From Chrysomallon squamiferum (taxonomy: Eukaryota; Mollusca; Gastropoda; Neomphalida; Peltospiridae): a DNA stretch of 64,000 nucleotides. Each line of letters opens with the position of its first letter. Within the stretch, counting starts at the first letter, position 1. The stretch lies in assembly GCA_012295275.1 (NCBI GenBank), contig CM022672.1, positions 1,653,443-1,717,442 on the forward strand, given 5' to 3'. The notes beneath the pieces were generated by a model, which saw nothing but the letters and a program-made list of their open reading frames with translations, was not told the DNA's origin and ran no database searches. The position numbers and the translations under genes are program-made. This document shows positions 59,430 to 64,000 of the stretch, piece by piece.

Positions 59430-61258
59430 TCGAAAAAAAAAAAAAAAGGCTAAATTTATAATAACACTTTATCTAAAGGCAAAAGATGAAACTTGAAACA
59501 GTTTTCAAATATTTTAAAATGTTTCAGAGTCTGCGTTAGTAGGAATTACATAAGTGTAGCTTACCAGTTTTATTGTACCCTTTTTGCCGATGGCGTAATT
59601 CAAAGTGAGATACAGTAAAATCAAAAATGTTGCTAAAACCAAAATGAAGATTTCGTATGGACGTTCATTGAGGATTCCATGGATAATGTAAAATAAACAG
59701 AAAACTGAAGAAAAAAAAAGAATAAAAAAAGAGAAAAGATATAAATTACATATTAACGAAGTTTGTTTTAACGCTAACAATACAATGTTTTGGGGGCTAC
59801 TATATTTTTTTTTTTTTTTCTATTTTTTCAATTTTTTTTATTATTATTATTTTTTTTTGGGGGGGGGATTTATGATTCTGAATTTTTTTTTATCTATTTA
59901 TTATTATTATTATTATTTTTATATATAGGGTATTTTTTCCCCTTATCCTTTACTTTTTATTAATATTATTACCAGTACTGTAGTAGTAGTAGTAGTGGTA
60001 GTAATAGTAAAAGTAGTTGTAGTAGTAAAGGTAGCAGGAGTAGAACAACGCATATGTTATATATATACTAGATCAGATAGTAATAAATAAGTGATGACTC
60101 GCATGCAAGTAGAGACTACTGTCCACAATACATATAAACACATTTCATACATGCTACTAACTGACCTGTATTTAGGAGGAGGACGACAGCAAATGTGAAA
60201 TCGGTGTCCGACCTGCTGACAGTGGCTAGTTTATAGACTGTGAAAATAGCTGTTATTAACAATGAGACGCACGTGACTCCCAGAAATATGCGCTCTTTCC
60301 ATTCAGTATCTTTGATGTTTCTCGACTGAAAACAAACAAACACATCAAGAAACAAACAAACAAATAAATAAATAATTTTTTTTTTTTTTTTTTTCAGCTG
60401 GTGGAGAGGATTGGTTTGTAAAGTCTGAAAGTAGAACTTTGGTATTAACAATGCACTCATAATATTTGAATCCCTAACCCGCTATTTCAAAGCCATATGA
60501 TATATATTTTAATCTACAGCTATATGATATATATTTTAATCTATAGCTATATCATTATATGGCATTCAAGTATGCCTTTCTTCTCCAACTTTCACTTTAG
60601 AAGATAAAAATCATTATATAGCTTGCTTCCTAACACAACAGTAAACATTATTAAATAATTGTTCAAACGAATCTACTGATAATGTTTCCATAAATACTCA
60701 TTATACAATCACATATTTCTAGGGATCACTTTCTAATAGTGCAAACAAAATTAATTTGTATAAATTACATCCCGTTTTATCCTAATGCTATGTTTGAAAA
60801 AAAAAAAAAAAAATTCAGCAGTTAAAAGGATGTACATAAATTCAACTAAAAACTGAAAAACAAAACAAACAGAACAGCAACATTGGAATTATTATTATTA
60901 TTAAATAAAAACTAAATAAAGAGAATTTAACAAAAATAGAATAACTTTTCAGTTTACAATTTGACAAAAATTCTGTGTTAATGCTGGCATAACCGCTCTG
61001 TATCATCGAAATTCAGGGTCATAATTATTTCCGTGTTGTTCATACTAGGAATTACATACAATAGTATAACATGCACCGGCCACACGTTTAACATGGGTCA
61101 ATTTAAACAGTCCTTACCTTTCCTAACACTGTATTTTCCAGCTGAGGACCGGTCGGTATTCCCAGGTCTGCAAACGACAGTGATGGTTTTTTGTCATCGT
61201 TGTCGGCATTGGTTGATCCGTATGAATTTGCCGGATCGGTCGTACCATCCTCAGACAT
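54175..61258 (-). CDS. Multi-pass membrane protein TM-B, 8 exons, 327 aa
   Basis: Seen: exons are 61258-61118, 60325-60166, 59704-59565, 58447-58262, 57907-57791, 55455-55369, 55155-55014 and a tentative terminal exon 54185-54175 (Ala-Phe-Gly-stop), totalling 984 nt in consistent phase. Exons 2-7 have exactly the same lengths as in TM-A. The same eight-helix plan is kept. Against TM-A the polar N-terminus is longer (47 versus 38 residues) and poorly conserved. The first half of exon 2 (TM1), second half of exon 3 (TM3) and first half of exon 7 are strongly changed. NERPYEIF, FRIVGA-GELQSMCKTM, TFDLQLSASMVILIL and the C-terminal RNYNKGLKEK are conserved. Function unknown; DUF7789-like from memory. 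Intron 5 carries the expanded minisatellite. Both copies look intact, so both are probably expressed. Confidence 0.85.
54806..54896. repeat. (CT)n microsatellite, TM-B intron 7
   Basis: About 91 bp of CT, the unit B counterpart of 41083-41143. It lies about 118 nt past the exon 7 donor on the minus strand. Confidence 0.95.
55646..57755. repeat. Expanded 48-bp minisatellite, about 2.1 kb, TM-B intron 5
   Basis: Seen: roughly 45 tandem units. The common unit is 48 bp and includes AACCTCAAATTTCTGTACAA, AGTAATCATA and GGTCAGTCAGTG; shorter variants occur. Near the 3' (plus-strand) end, two alternating variants form a 94-bp higher-order unit, with CAATGGG at 57376, 57470, 57564 and 57658. Because 48 is a multiple of three, open frames of 60-160 codons with a 16-residue repeat appear on the plus strand; I regard them as artefacts. 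The same intron of TM-A has about five units. Confidence 0.95.
59357..59427. repeat. (CT)n microsatellite, TM-B intron 3
   Basis: About 71 bp of CT, the counterpart of 43862-43977 in unit A. Confidence 0.95.
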
Positions 61259-61309
61259 GGTTTAAGTTAGAAAGTGACCTACTTACCACGACGAATGACA
61301 TGAATGTGT

Positions 61310-61330
61310 GTGTGCTTTTATCTGCGTATC
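61310..61330 (-). promoter_or_regulatory. Candidate core promoter of TM-B
   Basis: Seen: GATAAAAG (61322-61315 on the minus strand), 57-64 nt upstream of the TM-B ATG at 61258, at the same place as GATAAGAG in unit A. It is a TATA-like element by sequence and spacing only. Confidence 0.32.
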
Positions 61331-61429
61331 CGGGTACGAACTGTTAATAATTGCACTGGTGACAAGGCATCTGTAACAGCTAGAGTTTAACCGATATGCC
61401 GCTGTATAATTAGAAGCAGTGTAGGTCTT

Positions 61430-61656
61430 ATTATATATATATATGTATGTATGTATATATGTATGTATGTATATATGTATATATGTATATTTGTATTTAT
61501 TTATTTATTTATTTAGTTATTATTGTTGTTGTTGTTGTTATTATTATTACTACTACTATTTATTACTACTAGAGTTATGTCAGGAAGTATGTGTTCAGTA
61601 TTAAATAAAACAAACTAGTATTTAGTGAAGGAAATCGCATTTTAACTGCCAATCTA
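61430..61656. other. ~230-bp segment present only upstream of TM-B
   Basis: Seen: it interrupts sequence that is continuous in unit A (GTAGGTCTTTCCG at about 46750). It is flanked by similar GGTCTT and AGTCTT, a possible short target duplication. It contains (TATG)n, (TTTA)n and (GTT)n repeats. It sits about 170 nt upstream of the TM-B start and could alter its promoter. Confidence 0.6.
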
Positions 61657-62016
61657 GTCTTTCCGTTTTCCACAAATGTAACTCATAATTTAATAATTTT
61701 GTTTCTTTGTATTTTGTACGCTTGTAAACTGATATTTTAATATAGATTTGAATTTTTTTAAATACACACAGTCACACACACACACATATATATATATATG
61801 CGCACATATACGTATTCTATATTCTTGGTATTAGAGGTATTAGAAGTAGTAGTAGTACTAGTAACAGTAGTAGTAGTAATAATAACAACAACAATAATAA
61901 TAATAATTTTAGTAGTAGTAGTAGTAGTAGAAGTAGTAGTAGTAATGGCGACGATTTATTTACGAGTCAGCATAATCAAAGGAATAGTTTTATGTATTTG
62001 TTACGTTTTGCCTAAG

Positions 62017-62063
<47 letters not shown>

Positions 62064-64000
62064 TAATTGTTTTGTTGTTTAAACACGACTGTTACAGTCT
62101 AATTAGCTAGTCCTGTGTTAAACAAGATTGCTCGTATCATCAATCGGCGACACGATTCGATCCTGCACCTGGCTGTTTGTTATTTGTTCCATATTTCCAG
62201 CACCATGAAAATAAAATGAACAAAAAACGTTATTATAATCTATTTTTTTGTTGTTTTTTTATTTTCCTTATGTATAATTATTTATTGCATTATAATAGAT
62301 GGACGGGATAAAAGCGACCAGAGCGAAATACAGAAAGTATCATTCTTTGGAGTTCAGCAACATATGTTTATTTGCATAAATAATGTTAGTTCATGGCTAC
62401 ATTAGTGATACCGCAATTAAACAAATGTTCACAGCTTGTGTTTACTGTTGGTTTCCTACAATGCAGAAGACATCATTATAAATGTAACTGATAATGACTA
62501 ATTTACTGAGTCCATTATATAACTGCAAAACATTTCAGAATAAAGAAGAGTTCAAATGATTGGCCGCTCACGTATGGCTTTGTTCCCACGACACCAAGCT
62601 GATAACCGATTTTTTTTTTTTTTTTTTTTTTTTTTTCAGATAATAATTATGTCTTCAAAATAATTATTTTATTGTTTATAAAGTCTGAACCTGTTTTCTG
62701 TTGGGCAAAAACGGAAGTTAGGGGGCGCACTACACTTGCCTTAGCATAGGCATCCAACGCTAGTCGTATGTTATGTAGTCTTGAAACACCGAGTCAACCA
62801 CTAGCTTAATCACAGATTATCATTCTGTTGATTACTAACATATATCACTGGTATACATAATTTTCTGAACCCCGTCATATATAATGACAGCTCAATCCTT
62901 GCTCTGAATTGACACTGTATACGTTTCGAGCATGAGTAAAACTACGATTGGTGAAAATAAATGTAAGCAATTCCCTGTCATTGCATGATCTTTTCATGGT
63001 CAGTTGAAATATTGTTGTATTTTCGGCTACTCTGAAGACTAGCTGACGGTGACATATACAGATTATGTCAAGTAGGACACGTGCTGAGCGCCACTAAGTT
63101 TTTTCTCTTAAAGTAGACCAGTTTTATGGTAAAGTTATCTAAAAGATGGGTGTCAAAACAATTCATTTGTCTTTGTGTGTAACAGGCAAAAACTTTGTAA
63201 TGACCCATTTCAAAGAGAGGAATTGAGAAGACTAAAACAAAAACATTTAATAACAGACTTTTAACATGTTGAGTTGCACCAATACTGTAATAACAAAATG
63301 TTAACTTTAAAATGAAAAACACAGCACTGAGGACACCAGTTTATTATAATGATTTAGTAACACAAGTCTCCACTAACGTGAAAAAGATTGCTCCACAAAT
63401 AAAGGTAGTTGAGTAGAAAGACTACTTACAGACACTCAGGGTGTGTCTAGCATTTCAGATGTAAGGAAAACAGAAGCCATGTTACTGTAACAAGTGGTAA
63501 TAGAGAATAATGTAGCGTCAAATAATGCTACTGCCAAGACAACAGTCAAATAATGCTACTGTCAAGATGTGACACAACTACAAGTAAACAAAACACTGAT
63601 GTAAAACCCACAGGTCAACTATGCACCAATATCTGAAGGTGTCAAAGCCATCAGGCAACTAGAATTGCCTGTAACATCATTAGCTGCATTCAAAGGCAAT
63701 AGGCAAATGCATTCAAGCACCAAATATTTTAGGGTGCCAAAAGCTGAATGTAACACAACATCATTATTTTAAGTACTAAAATTCTGGGCATGATACCAAA
63801 GAGAATAAATTAGTAGTTCTATTTAGTTTCACTCTCAAGGTTCAGCCATGATTCCAAAGAACATAATGTCACTTTAGCAATACATCAAAATTGCCAAGTA
63901 TCACTATGCTATTACAATAAATGAAAATTGCCAAATAACAGTGTCCTCTCTGACAATGTAGAAATACTGCCAAATATCAGAGCTGAATATGACAATATAT
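61657..64000. other. Region upstream of TM-B and right flank of the duplication
   Basis: Aligns with 46750-49195 of unit A up to about 63782, then becomes single-copy in this window. It holds AGT/AAT triplet repeats (61830-61945), a (TTA)n run (about 62021-62062) and the conserved GC-richer block at about 62700-62775. No coding exon was recognised. Confidence 0.6.

Larger units (their letters stand above)
49196..63782. repeat. Tandem segmental duplication, unit B
   Basis: Seen: same orientation and order as 34824-49195: XPR1 exon 13, exon 15, 3' region, TM gene, upstream region. Homology ends where unit A reads AAAAT|CCTAATG and unit B reads AAAAT|TCTGGGC (about 63782). Unit B is marked by loss of XPR1 exon 14 (junction about 50061-50072), a ~190-bp extra segment at 51918-52110, another at about 53795-53960, the minisatellite expansion at 55646-57755 and a ~230-bp extra segment at 61430-61656. 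Confidence 0.93.

Overview
This is a eukaryotic, very AT-rich window dense in simple repeats (CA, CT, ATT, AGT, GGAT, TA). Every gene is split by short-to-medium GT-AG introns. Intron density, microsatellite content and the gene families suggest an invertebrate, most likely a lophotrochozoan such as a mollusc. That assignment is inferred; no sequence is diagnostic of a species.

Layout: (1) 1-5685 is AT-rich non-coding DNA downstream of the first gene. (2) 5686-20086, minus strand: nine coding exons whose phases all join, giving a 1923-residue, mostly disordered Ser/Asn/Asp-rich protein with a C-terminal PDZ domain. (3) 20087-25811 separates this gene from the next, which points away from it. 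It holds two CpG-containing patches that could be the two promoters and first exons. (4) 25812-36279, plus strand: fifteen coding exons of an XPR1-type (SPX-EXS) phosphate exporter, whose penultimate exon carries a one-base insertion. (5) 40499-46603, minus strand: eight exons of a 317-residue multi-pass membrane protein, TM-A, convergent with XPR1. (6) 49196-63782 is a second, head-to-tail copy of 34824-49195. It carries a 5'-less XPR1 remnant lacking exon 14 and a second, intact 327-residue membrane-protein gene, TM-B. (7) 63783-64000 is single-copy flank.

The main event is this ~14.4 kb tandem segmental duplication. Introns and flanks of the two units align closely by eye. The two membrane paralogues nevertheless differ strongly in discrete blocks (N-terminus plus TM1, TM3, start of TM8) and are identical or nearly so elsewhere, which suggests diversification, gene conversion or both. 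One intron of TM-B has a 48-bp minisatellite grown from about five units in TM-A to about 2.1 kb. As assembled, the window has no intact XPR1 reading frame: unit A has the one-base insertion, and unit B has lost the affected exon.

Functional links between the genes are weak. XPR1 is a phosphate exporter gated by inositol pyrophosphates. The PDZ protein is probably a cortical or cytoskeletal scaffold and may be the invertebrate counterpart of vertebrate KIAA1614, which I recall as lying beside XPR1 in human. The membrane pair has no known function. All exon coordinates were derived by hand from splice sites and phase consistency.
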